Shown: positions 38,513-48,275, numbered from the stretch's first letter. The stretch is DNA of 64,000 nucleotides from Oscillospiraceae bacterium (GCA_017622295.1 JAGARK010000011.1:1-64000); one strand, 5' to 3'. A program made the numbers and translations. The notes: generated from the sequence alone by a model not told the origin.

Positions 38513-39709
38513 TTATGCTCCATAAATGCCCATCAGCTTTTCATAATAGCTTTCGGGCGTTTCAAATTTCTTGCTCTTACAGTTGGCAGAATACTCCTCC
38601 AAAAGTCCCGGTGTCAGCAGCAGCTGCCGGAGCTTGGCTTCCAAATCCGATACATTGCCAGCTTCGAAAAGCAGTCCCGTTTTATTTTCCTCAATCAATT
38701 CCGGAATTCCGCCCATCCGGGATCCAATAACGGGAGTGCCGTACATCTGGGACTCGATCACAGAGAAAGGACAATTCTCGTACCACTCGGAAGGATACAC
38801 GCTGACTGCCGCTTTGCGGATCAGCATTTCCAGGTCATTTCCTGACTTGAAGCCCACATATTCCGCATTGGGTACCTGGGCAATAGCTTTCTCCGCCGCA
38901 CCATATCCGGCGAAGATGAACCGGGTCTGCGGCATCCGCTTCGCAGCTTCCAGAAGCGTATTGGTTCCCTTATCTCTGGACAAATGCCCAAACTCAAGAA
39001 CATAGTCCTCTTTCTGAACGTCTATCTGCGGAACCGCGTCCGCAAAGTTGTGCAGTGCCACAGTTTTTTCCCGAAATCTTTTCTGAATGTCCAGCTTGGT
39101 TTTTAGAAAGCCACTGGGACAAATGATGGTGTCAATATACGAATACGCTCTGCTCCACTTCCAGAAATAGGCATCAGCCATGCCAAGAATGCTTTTCACC
39201 CTGGAGTTCTTTACGCATTTGGTATGTACACAGTGGATATAATTTCCACCCAGGCATTTCTCACAGATCTGGATATTACTGTCAAACAAACCATGGCTGG
39301 GACAGATCAGCTGGTAATCGTGGGCAGTGTAAATAATCCTGACACTGCGCCCGGTCTGCCGCTGATACTTGTGAACTTCCAGAATCATGGAAGGTGTCAG
39401 ATGAAACTGGATGTTATTCAGATGAACCACATCCGGTTGAAAATCCTCCAAAACCTTCCGAATCTTTCTGCGCGCCTCCGCGGAATAGATAATGCGGAAG
39501 GGTGCCTTCAGGTTCTTCCGGATTCCTGCGCTGAAATCCATATCAGTCACATAAGCTTGCGCATGATTGCCAACCACATTTTTCTCATTATCCAGGCCAA
39601 AGTACTGCACCTTATGACCATGGGCATGGAGGATCTCCCCCAATTTCAGCATATAGGTTTCAGCACCGCCCTTGGGGTACAAAAACTTATTGACCATCAA
39701 TATCTTCAT
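38513..39709 (-). CDS. GT4 family glycosyltransferase
   Basis: A 398-residue GT-B enzyme: MKILMVNKFLYPKGGAETYM (the Gly-Gly-Ala-Glu nucleotide-sugar entry motif), VHLNNIQFHLTPS, IICPSGFLKTKL and donor-site VYPSEWYENCPFSVIESQMY. A Cys-rich stretch near residues 150-172 (CPSHGLFDS...CEKCLGGNYIHC) is typical of a GT4 subgroup in capsule loci. Overlaps both neighbours closely (4 bases upstream, 1-base gap downstream). Confidence 0.92.
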   Translation of the reverse strand: MKILMVNKFLYPKGGAETYMLKLGEILHAHGHKVQYFGLDNEKNVVGNHAQAYVTDMDFSAGIRKNLKAPFRIIYSAEARRKIRKVLEDFQPDVVHLNNIQFHLTPSMILEVHKYQRQTGRSVRIIYTAHDYQLICPSHGLFDSNIQICEKCLGGNYIHCVHTKCVKNSRVKSILGMADAYFWKWSRAYSYIDTIICPSGFLKTKLDIQKRFREKTVALHNFADAVPQIDVQKEDYVLEFGHLSRDKGTNTLLEAAKRMPQTRFIFAGYGAAEKAIAQVPNAEYVGFKSGNDLEMLIRKAAVSVYPSEWYENCPFSVIESQMYGTPVIGSRMGGIPELIEENKTGLLFEAGNVSDLEAKLRQLLLTPGLLEEYSANCKSKKFETPESYYEKLMGIYGA

Positions 39710-40821
39710 CTGTACAGCTCCAGTGTTTTTTCTGTCACATCATCCCAGTTATACTTCTCGCAGATAAAAGACTGGGCTTCCTTTTTATAGGTTTCCGCCT
39801 GCACCGGATCATCGCACAGCCTTTGCAGGCAGCTTTTAAGCGCAGAAATATCTCCTCTGGGAAACACAACAGCCTTGTCCTCCACCACTTCCGTACATTC
39901 CGGAATATCGGACACCACACAGCAATTTCCGTAGCTCATGGCTTCCAGCAAGGTCAGGGGCATTCCCTCCACATCGGAGGGCTGAACATACACATAAGCA
40001 TTGCTGTACAGCTCTGCCAGTGTCTGCCCCTGGATAAATCCGGTCATGATCACACGGTCATCCTTCTGCGCCTGCTCATTCAGCATCCGGGCGTAGTCAT
40101 CCGAATCCGACACTCCGCCGGCAATGACCAGCTTTTTATCTGTCTTCACATGGCGAAAGGCATCCAGCAGATAGTGGACGCCCTTTTCCGGCACAAGACG
40201 ACCGAGAAACAGAATATACTCATCCTTTTTCAGTCCATAGTCCTCCGTAATATGGCGGGCATCCTCAATTTCCGGCTTCCTTACACCGTTGGGAATCCAC
40301 TTCGTTTCCCTTCCATAGGTCTCGCGAAAATACAGCTGTACATTTCGGCTCAGCACGATGATCTCATCCGCAAAACGCACTGCCATTTTCTCGCCCGCGT
40401 GAATGTATTTGGAGCCGAAGCCCTTTTGCCATTTCTGCCGCTGCCAATCAAGACCGTGGACAGTAACCACGACCTTCTTTCCCAGAAGCTTCGGCAGCCA
40501 GCACATAAAGGCAGGGCCCTCTGCATGAATGTGAACCACATCTACCCCGCTGAAGGCAGCATAGATTGCTCCAAAAAAGCTGGAGCTCACCGCGGCAAGG
40601 CCCTTTTTATCCAAAGTCGGAACTCTCTTCAGCAGAACGCCCCGATATTCCCTCAGCGCATCTGTGTCAAATTCTCGTCCGCTGACGTGATGTCCGTCCC
40701 GGTTCAAGCATAGAACCTTGTGACCAAGCTGCACCATGCGGGTACTCAGTTCCTCAACAACGATCTCTACGCCGCCCTCCCGGGAGGGAATCCGCTTGTG
40801 ACCAAACATGATAATCTTCAC
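39706..40821 (-). CDS. GT4 family glycosyltransferase, GTG start
   Basis: About 371 residues. The start is GTG at 40821: AAGGAGCGGGCT lies right before it and it opens VKIIMFGHKRIPSREGGVEI, whereas the ATG at 40842 lies inside the preceding gene with no ribosome site. GT-B fold with VVTVHGLDWQRQKWQKGFGS, ILFLGRLVPEKGVHYLLDAF and VQPSDVEGMPLTLLEAMSYG. As the gene directly after the priming transferase it is a candidate for adding the second sugar. Confidence 0.92.
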   Translation of the reverse strand: MKIIMFGHKRIPSREGGVEIVVEELSTRMVQLGHKVLCLNRDGHHVSGREFDTDALREYRGVLLKRVPTLDKKGLAAVSSSFFGAIYAAFSGVDVVHIHAEGPAFMCWLPKLLGKKVVVTVHGLDWQRQKWQKGFGSKYIHAGEKMAVRFADEIIVLSRNVQLYFRETYGRETKWIPNGVRKPEIEDARHITEDYGLKKDEYILFLGRLVPEKGVHYLLDAFRHVKTDKKLVIAGGVSDSDDYARMLNEQAQKDDRVIMTGFIQGQTLAELYSNAYVYVQPSDVEGMPLTLLEAMSYGNCCVVSDIPECTEVVEDKAVVFPRGDISALKSCLQRLCDDPVQAETYKKEAQSFICEKYNWDDVTEKTLELYR

Positions 40822-40831
40822 AGCCCGCTCC

Positions 40832-41515
40832 TTATTCACCATTCATGCCGAAAACGGCGCCAAAGGTGGCAAAAATGATCTTCCAGTCGGTTTTAAAGCT
40901 ACGATCATTGATGTACTGAACATCCAGCTCAACCCACTCATCGAAGCTCAGTTCATTGCGATTGGGCTGAATCTGCCAATAACAGGTCAGGCCCGGGGTG
41001 ATCAGCAGACGCTGCCGGGCATAATCGTCATACTGCTCCACTTCTCTGGGAAGGCCCGGGCGGGGTCCAACGATACTCATTTCACCCCTCAGAATGTTGA
41101 TCAGCTGAGGCAGCTCGTCAATACTGGTCATTCGGATAAAACGGCCAAACCGGGTGATGCGGGGATCTCTTTTGATCTTAAATACGGGACCCTGCATTTC
41201 ATTCTGATCCAACAGCGAATCAAGCTCTGCCTCAGCGCCGGGTTTCATGGAGCGGAATTTATAAAATACAAATTCCTTGCCGTCACGTCCTGCTCTGACC
41301 TGGGAAAAAATGGGGCTTGCGCCGGGGCTGTCGATAACGATCACCAGCGCCACGATCAGCATCAGAGGCCAAAGTACAATGAGGGCGACGATCGATAAAA
41401 CAATATCCTGAAAGCGTCTCAGACACCAGTATTTTTTTGCTCTATTCAGTACTTCCTCTCTGTCCAGCAGCTGTCGCTGACGAACATCGGAGGTTTCTTT
41501 TGCAACTGCTTGCAT
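40832..41515 (-). CDS. Priming polyprenol-phosphate sugar phosphotransferase
   Basis: About 227 residues, start fixed by AAAGGAGAG. One membrane helix (about 35-58) and the bacterial sugar transferase domain: FSQVRAGRDGKEFVFYKFRS, FIRMTSIDELPQLINILRGE, MSIVGPRPGLPREVEQY and ITPGLTCYWQ. It lacks the long N-terminal membrane part of WbaP and is of the short PglC-like kind. It starts synthesis by moving a sugar-1-phosphate to undecaprenyl phosphate. It is the first gene of the exopolysaccharide operon. Confidence 0.95.
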   Translation of the reverse strand: MQAVAKETSDVRQRQLLDREEVLNRAKKYWCLRRFQDIVLSIVALIVLWPLMLIVALVIVIDSPGASPIFSQVRAGRDGKEFVFYKFRSMKPGAEAELDSLLDQNEMQGPVFKIKRDPRITRFGRFIRMTSIDELPQLINILRGEMSIVGPRPGLPREVEQYDDYARQRLLITPGLTCYWQIQPNRNELSFDEWVELDVQYINDRSFKTDWKIIFATFGAVFGMNGE

Positions 41516-41592
41516 GAAAACTCTCTCCTTTATTCCAGAACCTTCATCCAATTATTGCGAAACGAATCGCATACTTCCACATATATTATATT

Positions 41593-41621
41593 ATTCTACC
41601 ATATTTCCCTGTTTCTCGCAA
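41593..41621 (-). promoter_or_regulatory. Predicted promoter of the exopolysaccharide operon
   Basis: TTGCGA, 17 bases, TAGAAT on the minus strand. The spacer ends CAGGGAAATATGG, a clear copy of the shared GGAAATRTGG element. It lies about 80 bases before the priming transferase start. Confidence 0.72.
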
Positions 41622-41648
41622 CCTTAATTCAATTCTAGCAATGAAAAT

Positions 41649-41682
41649 AAAAAACCCGTCCGTGCTTTTGGCGCGGACGGGT
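41649..41682 (-). terminator. Terminator of the dockerin-cohesin-sortase operon
   Basis: ACCCGTCCGCG / C(A)CGGACGGGT stem with a 6-7-base loop and a T-run on the minus strand, 28 bases after the sortase stop. Confidence 0.9.
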
Positions 41683-41710
41683 CATCCATTATGGTTCAGT
41701 ACATCAAAAA

Positions 41711-42553
41711 TCAGCCATTCTGCTGCGACTCGGCATCATCAGCTATCATTCTGCCGACAACGACCAGACGGCCGTAGTCGGTATGGTAAGAGCAGGTGAT
41801 CAGCATCAGGAATCTGTCGCCGTACTCCACTTCGATTTCAGTGTCATAAATGGAGTTGTCCAGGAAATACTGGACGCCTTCATCGAATTCCTCTTCCGTC
41901 TCAGGATCTACAAAGTGGTAGTACTTAAAGCGGGTATCAGCAGCATCATAGATCTTATCATAGAAGACCGCGAAGATCTCGTATTCTCTCTCCTCGTAGA
42001 GGGTGGAGAATTCGATGATGGGATTTTCCTCCCAGAATTCCTTATCTGCGTAGCTGTGCAGCGTGCGGAAGGCAGTACCGTTTCGCATATTATGACCATA
42101 GACGATCAGGTTGGTGCTTTCCGGATCAGTATTACACCGGGCAGCCATGAAGGGCAGGCCGGACTTATCGTATTGCCCATCGAAGTCGAGTCGGTTGTAC
42201 TTCTGAGGATCATCGGGGGTATGCATGACGGGATAATCCAGCTTGGTATCGGCAATGCGGATCCAGCCGAAGGTATCGGGATTCTGCTCATAGAGCTCAG
42301 CCATCTTTTCCAGCATTTCGGGCTGGGTTTCTTCCGGCTCGGTAGGTGCCTCAGTGGGAGCTTCCGTTACCACAACAGGAGGCTCGGTTGCGGGTACCTC
42401 GGGGACCTCAGGTTCTCTGAGCAGAAGCATAACCATCATCACAATGACCACAATCATCAAAAATGCAGCAATGCAGCAAAGTGCAATCGTGGTCTTGCTC
42501 AGACCGGACTTTCTGCCCCTTCCGGAACCGGAATTGTACATATTCTTTTCCAT
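41711..42553 (-). CDS. Class B-like sortase
   Basis: About 280 residues, start at the ATG after AAGGAGATG. A basic cytoplasmic start and one membrane helix (about 21-44), a Glu/Pro/Thr linker, then the sortase fold: TFGWIRIADTKLDYPVMHTP, NLIVYGHNMRNGTAF (His154), the catalytic Cys254 in LITCSYHTDYGRLVVVGR, with Arg following. The YPVM and the helix between strands 6 and 7 suggest class B. It sits last in an operon behind a cohesin and a dockerin protein, so its job may be to fix one of them to peptidoglycan. No NPQTN-like sorting signal is evident in either, which is a puzzle. Confidence 0.9.
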   Translation of the reverse strand: MEKNMYNSGSGRGRKSGLSKTTIALCCIAAFLMIVVIVMMVMLLLREPEVPEVPATEPPVVVTEAPTEAPTEPEETQPEMLEKMAELYEQNPDTFGWIRIADTKLDYPVMHTPDDPQKYNRLDFDGQYDKSGLPFMAARCNTDPESTNLIVYGHNMRNGTAFRTLHSYADKEFWEENPIIEFSTLYEEREYEIFAVFYDKIYDAADTRFKYYHFVDPETEEEFDEGVQYFLDNSIYDTEIEVEYGDRFLMLITCSYHTDYGRLVVVGRMIADDAESQQNG

Positions 42554-42625
42554 TTGCGAACATCTCCTTATGGAAAGTAAGCGGTGGATGAAACCACCCA
42601 CCGCTTACACAGAACAGTTTAGAAA

Positions 42626-43513
42626 TTACTTGACGAACTTACGCTTGAAGGCAAATGCAGCGCCGCAAGCAACAGCGATCAGAGCAACCAGGCCGAAGTT
42701 GAACTGGCTCTCGACATTGCTGTCGATGTCGCCCAGGACGGGCTCTTCAGGATCGGGGCTGGTGGGATTTTCGGGCTTAGCCTTTTCCCAACCACAGGTT
42801 TCACACCACCAGTGATCATCATCTTCGAATTGTCCGGGATACCGAATGTGATCATGATTCTCATCGAAGGTCTTGTCACAATTCTTACAGTCGTAGGTGT
42901 GGTACTCATCGTTCTTGATGTTAATGATGTAGTCGTGACCAGCCAGCTTCAGGTCGACTCTCTTGGTCTCGCCGCACTTGGAGCAGGTGTAGATCTCGTA
43001 ACCAGCCTCAGTACAGCTGGACTCCACGCGTTCGGTCAGCTGCCAGTCATGCTCGCAGGCAACCTCGGGGATCACAACAGCGCCGCCAGAAGCCTTGTAA
43101 GTCAGCGACTCGCCGTTAACATTCAGTCTGGTTACAGACAGGCTGACGGGATAAGTACCGGGCTGTGCATCCTCAGCGACCTTGATGGAAACGCTGAACA
43201 GAGTGCCGTCAGCAGTAACAGGGGCGCCACTTGCGTGGTTGATAATGTTATTGAAGACATCACCGCCACTCATCAGACCACGAGTGATTTCGCCGACGGT
43301 CAGAGGAGCTGCGGCAGAGACACTCATCTTAGTGGAGTCAAAGCCAGTGTTGTTGCTGATCATGAAGGAAATGGTAACGGTCTCTCCGGGCTGAGCCGTA
43401 GCGGTGGTACCATAAACCTTGGTGACAACATCCGTCTCATCGGCGAAGGCACCGACAGTCAGCATGGAAGCAACAAGCAGCACTGCAACAAAAAAGCTAA
43501 TAATCTTTTTCAT
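42626..43513 (-). CDS. Membrane-anchored cohesin-domain protein
   Basis: A 295-residue exported protein. Signal peptide FFVAVLLVASMLTVGAFA; a cohesin-like domain at about 25-150 (ATAQPGETVTISFMISNNTG, GTLFSVSIKVAEDAQPGTYP, VSLSVTRLNVNGE); then two Cys-pair modules (CEHDWQ..CTEAGYEIYTCSKCG and CKNCD..CETCGW); then a Pro-rich linker and a C-terminal helix with KRKFVK. The helix and basic end anchor it to the membrane or serve a sortase, though no LPXTG-type motif is seen. The gene immediately upstream encodes a dockerin protein and the one downstream a sortase, so it is most likely the receptor for that dockerin. Cohesin identity is from pattern only. Confidence 0.8.
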   Translation of the reverse strand: MKKIISFFVAVLLVASMLTVGAFADETDVVTKVYGTTATAQPGETVTISFMISNNTGFDSTKMSVSAAAPLTVGEITRGLMSGGDVFNNIINHASGAPVTADGTLFSVSIKVAEDAQPGTYPVSLSVTRLNVNGESLTYKASGGAVVIPEVACEHDWQLTERVESSCTEAGYEIYTCSKCGETKRVDLKLAGHDYIINIKNDEYHTYDCKNCDKTFDENHDHIRYPGQFEDDDHWWCETCGWEKAKPENPTSPDPEEPVLGDIDSNVESQFNFGLVALIAVACGAAFAFKRKFVK

Positions 43514-43535
43514 AGTTTAGTTCTCCTTGTATTGG

Positions 43536-46500
43536 TTAGGGGTTGACAGCGGGGAAATCTTCATAGACGATTCTGCCGGTATCATACTTACAAATCAGTG
43601 CTGCATCATCGGTGTCGATGGCACCGTCAGCATTGACGTCAGCCACACACATATGCAGACCAGTCTCATCAATTCTACCAGTATCGTACTTGCAAATCAG
43701 AGCTGCATCGTCGGTATCGATCACGCCGTCCCAGTTAACATCACCGATCAGTCTGGTGCACTTGGGAGCCAGCTTGATGGTCATGCTGCCCTTGATGTAA
43801 TCGACATCAAAGACACCGGTGTAGCCCTTGACGGTAGCATCACCGTAAGCGGAAACATCTGCGCTGTAGGTATAGGTGTGGCTGTTGGTCTGGTAGCAGC
43901 TGAGGACATTCTCGTTATTGGTGATGTTCAGCTTGTCGCCGATCTTACCCAGGGCGTACTCGAGAATATTACGGACGTCTGCCAGAGTAGAGTGCTCGGT
44001 AACACCGAACTCATAGCCAATGGCGTCAGCCATTTCCTTGACAGTAACACGGGAAACGATGGTCTTCAGGCTGTTGAGAACGCCTTCCAGAACATTCTTA
44101 TCCTCGGAAGAGATCTCGAGGCCGATAGCATCTGCCATCTTTGCAATGGTAACATTGGAATCGATGACCTTCAGAGCATCGAAGAAGTCCTGAACATCCA
44201 TCTGAGCAATGATGTTCTTCACAACAACTGCGGCATCCTTACCGTTAGCCAGATCGTCAGACCACTCTTCCTTGCCGTAGGCCAGCAGGATAGCCAGAGC
44301 TTCCTTATAAGCGGAGAAGTTCTTGACATAGGAGGTCACAGGCTCAGAATCTGCGTTGTCTTCCAGGATCTCATAGACCTTGCCAATGCCGCACAGGAGC
44401 ACGTGGTAAATCTCTTCCAGCTCCTCAATTTCTTCAGCAGAGTACTTGTAGCCGATCGCATCAGCCATCTCGGTCATGGAGGTGTTGCGGTCCATTACCT
44501 TCAGAGCAGTGAAGACATCTTCAACGGTCATCTGCTCAATGATCTTGTTCAGAACCAGGACGCAGTTCTTGGCGTTGGCGATTTCCTCGGTCCACTCGGG
44601 GTTGCCGTAGGCCAGGATGATGGCCAGGCCCTTGTTGTAGTCGCTGTTAGCGGACAGATCCAGGACGAAGTCAGCGTATGCATTGCCGCCGACGGACAGG
44701 GTGTTGGTGTTCTCAGCGTAGGTGGGCTGGTACAGCTCAACCTGAGCGTCGATCGTCAGAATCTCAGACATAGCTGCGATCAGGTCCTTGGTGTACTCGT
44801 AGTACTTGTTCTCGCCCTCGAAGGACAGAGCGATGCCAAAGGACTTGCTGACGTTCTTGCTGTAGCCCAGACCGAAGTCCAGGTAGTCCTCGCCCTCAAT
44901 GTAGTTCAGGTCGATGGCGTAGGGATTGACGGTGAACTTGTAGGAACCGATAACATCGCCGTTCTCCAGAGCTGCGGAGACAGCCTTCAGATCGGTCATG
45001 TCGTCGATGATGTCGTTGGCCAGAGCATTGATGCCCTTGACATCGAGGTAGTTGCACATGTCGGTGATGGCGGAATCAATGGGATTGCCATCGATGTAGG
45101 AGCCCAGGATGTTGTCGATCTCAGCGGCGTAGATGTTATCGGAGCCGTAGGACAGAGCAGCATCGGGGTAGGAGTTCATAGCCAGATCGGCAGTGATCTC
45201 GGTAGCCAGAGCTGCAACGCTGGGCAGGTAGCCATTGTAGGTGTTGTAGAAGTCAGCATTCAGGACGAAGTTGAATGCGCCGTCCTCCAGAACAACATAG
45301 AACATGCCGTTCTTGACAGCACCGTTATCCTGGGTGTAGCCGTCTCTCAGGAACTTGGAGACGTCGCCGCCGTAGGTACCGCCGGTGATGGCGCCGCGGA
45401 CTGCGGAAACGCTGCCGGTGACAGCACCGCCGTTGTAGGTAACCAGAGCGGAGTCAACGATCACGACGGAGCCGTTAACATTGATGTTGCCGTGGACGGT
45501 CTTGCCGTTCAGGTCGATGACAGCAGCGCCGGGGAAGTTCAGGTCGCCATAGATGTCATCCAGCAGGATAACCATGGACTTGCCGTTCATGTTGTTGACG
45601 GTCTCAACCAGGTTGGAGGTATAGTCAACAGCGTTGATCTTGTTCTTTGCGCCAGTCTCGGTGACCTTAGCGGGGTTGATGACCAGAGCCTCGAAATCGC
45701 CGGCATTGTTGGTCAGGGTAACAGTGGAGCGAACCTTCAGAGTCTCATCCTTGATGGCGGAAGTGCCGAAGCGGATGGTTGCGGAGTTCAGGCCCAGCAG
45801 GTTCAGAACCTTCTCGATGTTGTCGCTGCCAGCAGGAACAGTGACGTCGATCATGCTGTCATTGATGGTGCATTTGAAGTCATCGCCGGTGGCGACTGCC
45901 TTAACAGTCTGCCAGTAGCCCTCGTAGTCGGACAGGTCGCGCTCGATGCCGACAGTTGCCAGGGTGTTTTCAAAGGTGGTGGTGGTAACATCGGAGTTCA
46001 TCAGCAGATCGAAGTAGTCTTTGACGAACTGAACGGTAGCAGTGTTCTTGAAGCTATCCAGGTCACTGCCCTCAGCGTAACCGGCACCGATGGCTGCGGT
46101 CAGGTAGCCTTCATAAACCTTCTCGGGCAGGGTCATGGTGACATCCAGGTAACCCTCGCCGCCCTTGAAGCTCATGTAATCCTTGACTGCATTCAGAGCC
46201 TTGGAGACCTTGGTCATCTCAGCGGGAACGGAGGTCAGATACAGGACGAAGTCCAGACTGTTGTTCTCTTCGTAGCCCTTCAGCTGCATGGTGGTGTGCA
46301 GGAACTCGCCCTCGCCGTTCTGGCCCAGAGCGATCAGATTCTCGCTCTTGAAGTCCCCATCATTCAGCAGGGCGTCGATCAGAGCCTGAACACTGACGTA
46401 TTCGCCGTCATAGAAGACCTGATTGTTCAGCTTGATCTCATTATAGTAGTCGTTCGTGATGAGGGCTTCACCGAAAGCAGCCAGGTCGCCCATCTCGATC

Positions 46501-48107
46501 TTAGCATACAGGCCAGTGTAGTCACCTTCCTCACCCTTGACCAGCTCGAAAGCGTTCTCCTTGCCGATCTTCTCGTTGACGAAAGCAATCAGGCCTTCCA
46601 GGTCGCCACTGTAGCGGTTGTAGTCCACGCGGTCAATGGTCAGAACACCATCAACAAACAGGGTATCCAGATCGGCAACTGCAAACTTATGCTCAACATC
46701 CTCATCTGCCTCGATCACCTTTTCACCGATGGTGTAGTGATACTCGTGACCATCCTCGGGATGGCCGGGCAGGGTAATAGTCAGGTCGTTGATTGTGACG
46801 ATCTGATCCTCGCCGCCGATCTTGGCGGTGTACTGAGTCTCATCCCAGCTGCAGGTAACCTTGATGTTCTCGGTGATCACGGTATCAGCCAGAGCATCGA
46901 TCTCAGCAGCGTTCAGGGTGTAGTAGGGAGCCTTAGCGCCCAGCATGGAATCTGCGGTAGCAGCGACATCAGCGATGATCTGCTCAGCAGAAATCTTGCC
47001 GCCATTCTCGAACTTGACGGGAATGGTCATGTAGCCCTCGGGACCGTTGACGGTCACGATGACGTAAGCATAGGTGGAGTCCAGGACATACAGGTTGGTG
47101 GACTTCAGGATCAGGTCAGAGGTCTCGTACTCCTGAACGCCGATAGCCAGGTCCAGAGCGGAAACCAGAGCCTTGTTGCTCAGGTCGATCTTTTCGCTGG
47201 GAGCGGTCAGGGTGTTGGTAGCCTCAACCAGTGCGTCAGCCAGAACGACGAACTTGTCGCCGTAGCCTGCGTAGCCAATGTTGTCGCACAGGACGTTCAG
47301 GACTTCCAGCTTCTCCTCGGTCTCGACCAGGCTGTTCATGTAGTCGCGCAGCTGAGTCATCTCAGCAACGACCTGCTGCCAGTTGGCATAGTAGTATGCC
47401 AGGCCTTCAGTCTGGTAGGATTCCAGAGTGTGGTAGAAGTTCAGGTAACCGGTGTCGTTGTTGATCAGGCCCTTCAGGGAGTCGATAACACCGACAAAGT
47501 CAGCCTTGACTTCGGGAGTAGCAGGAGTGTACTCAACTTCGTCCTTCAGGCCGTTCAGCACGCCCTTACGCATAGCCTTCAGGTTATCCTGATAGGTGTC
47601 GTAGAAGTTGCGCAGAATGGCATTCTGGACGCCGGCCTCGTCGGCCAGCTGCTTAGCCAGGGCCAGAGGCTCTGCAACGATCTCGGAGCCCAGGTTCAGG
47701 GCGTAGATCACGTTGACATTGTCGCCGGTCCACTCAGCGGAGTTGCCGCTGAACAGGTTCTCGTTGCCCACAGTGCCGTAGCTGTAGGGAACCCAGGTGT
47801 TGCCCTCGGCGTCCTTATATGCTGCAGCAGTCAGAACACCGTTCTTCAGGACCAGCAGGTCGTCTGCATTGTCCTCGGTGGGCATAGCGTACTTGATAGT
47901 CTGGTCACCGGTCAGACCGCCGGCAGCCAGGACAGCTCTCAGAGCAGGAGTGCCAACGTCACTCTTACCGATGAGGGCATACAGGCTCTCGCCGTTATCA
48001 GCGGCCAGAGCGGGCAGAGCCAGGCCGAGGTTTGCACAGGACACAATCATAACCAGTGCCAGAACCATGGCGAGGCCGCGGGTCAGAAACGTATGGTTTC
48101 GACTCAT
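43536..48107 (-). CDS. Giant secreted protein with C-terminal dockerin
   Basis: A 1523-residue exported protein with a signal peptide (RGLAMVLALVMIVSCANLGL). Most of it is of no family I recognise: long helical and beta stretches, with a repeated module seen at about residues 1160, 1225 and 1300 (AxALKVxDxNxTxxxMADAI, with GYxxSxEExxxLE following). A short right-handed-helix-like stretch lies near 870-910 (INVNGSVVIVDSALVTYNGG). The end is a dockerin with two nearly identical calcium loops, GDVNWDGVIDTDDAALICKY and ADVNADGAIDTDDAALICKY, each followed by DTGRI. It starts an operon with the cohesin (22 bases away) and sortase genes. Probably a surface adhesin or matrix protein held by that cohesin. 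GAGGAAT ribosome site; own promoter with a leader of about 165 bases. Confidence 0.88.
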   Translation of the reverse strand: MSRNHTFLTRGLAMVLALVMIVSCANLGLALPALAADNGESLYALIGKSDVGTPALRAVLAAGGLTGDQTIKYAMPTEDNADDLLVLKNGVLTAAAYKDAEGNTWVPYSYGTVGNENLFSGNSAEWTGDNVNVIYALNLGSEIVAEPLALAKQLADEAGVQNAILRNFYDTYQDNLKAMRKGVLNGLKDEVEYTPATPEVKADFVGVIDSLKGLINNDTGYLNFYHTLESYQTEGLAYYYANWQQVVAEMTQLRDYMNSLVETEEKLEVLNVLCDNIGYAGYGDKFVVLADALVEATNTLTAPSEKIDLSNKALVSALDLAIGVQEYETSDLILKSTNLYVLDSTYAYVIVTVNGPEGYMTIPVKFENGGKISAEQIIADVAATADSMLGAKAPYYTLNAAEIDALADTVITENIKVTCSWDETQYTAKIGGEDQIVTINDLTITLPGHPEDGHEYHYTIGEKVIEADEDVEHKFAVADLDTLFVDGVLTIDRVDYNRYSGDLEGLIAFVNEKIGKENAFELVKGEEGDYTGLYAKIEMGDLAAFGEALITNDYYNEIKLNNQVFYDGEYVSVQALIDALLNDGDFKSENLIALGQNGEGEFLHTTMQLKGYEENNSLDFVLYLTSVPAEMTKVSKALNAVKDYMSFKGGEGYLDVTMTLPEKVYEGYLTAAIGAGYAEGSDLDSFKNTATVQFVKDYFDLLMNSDVTTTTFENTLATVGIERDLSDYEGYWQTVKAVATGDDFKCTINDSMIDVTVPAGSDNIEKVLNLLGLNSATIRFGTSAIKDETLKVRSTVTLTNNAGDFEALVINPAKVTETGAKNKINAVDYTSNLVETVNNMNGKSMVILLDDIYGDLNFPGAAVIDLNGKTVHGNINVNGSVVIVDSALVTYNGGAVTGSVSAVRGAITGGTYGGDVSKFLRDGYTQDNGAVKNGMFYVVLEDGAFNFVLNADFYNTYNGYLPSVAALATEITADLAMNSYPDAALSYGSDNIYAAEIDNILGSYIDGNPIDSAITDMCNYLDVKGINALANDIIDDMTDLKAVSAALENGDVIGSYKFTVNPYAIDLNYIEGEDYLDFGLGYSKNVSKSFGIALSFEGENKYYEYTKDLIAAMSEILTIDAQVELYQPTYAENTNTLSVGGNAYADFVLDLSANSDYNKGLAIILAYGNPEWTEEIANAKNCVLVLNKIIEQMTVEDVFTALKVMDRNTSMTEMADAIGYKYSAEEIEELEEIYHVLLCGIGKVYEILEDNADSEPVTSYVKNFSAYKEALAILLAYGKEEWSDDLANGKDAAVVVKNIIAQMDVQDFFDALKVIDSNVTIAKMADAIGLEISSEDKNVLEGVLNSLKTIVSRVTVKEMADAIGYEFGVTEHSTLADVRNILEYALGKIGDKLNITNNENVLSCYQTNSHTYTYSADVSAYGDATVKGYTGVFDVDYIKGSMTIKLAPKCTRLIGDVNWDGVIDTDDAALICKYDTGRIDETGLHMCVADVNADGAIDTDDAALICKYDTGRIVYEDFPAVNP

Positions 48108-48275
48108 CTAATATTCCTCCAGTTCACTTGCACGCAAGATACGTGCATTATTTGCTAACTCGCCGCCGCAGAACGTAACCGCTCCTTTAAGGGAAATCAT
48201 GCTCAGGAGTGACCAGATACATAGCTACCCCGTCGAAACGGCATAGTTATACTTAGGCGATAGAGTTTCATAGTT

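Noticed and set aside
644-48107. A cellulosome locus
   Set aside because: Two dockerins and one cohesin are present, but no dockerin-bearing carbohydrate enzyme and no multi-cohesin scaffold; the GH2 enzyme is cytoplasmic and lacks a dockerin.
43527-48158. A 1543-codon plus-strand open frame opposite the dockerin gene
   Set aside because: It covers almost exactly the dockerin gene in antisense, is extremely Val/Asp/Gln-rich and has no signal peptide or motif. The minus strand has signal peptide, dockerin, ribosome site and promoter.
48108-48275. A riboswitch in the dockerin leader
   Set aside because: The leader is about 160 bases but no known aptamer pattern or terminator/antiterminator pair was recognised.
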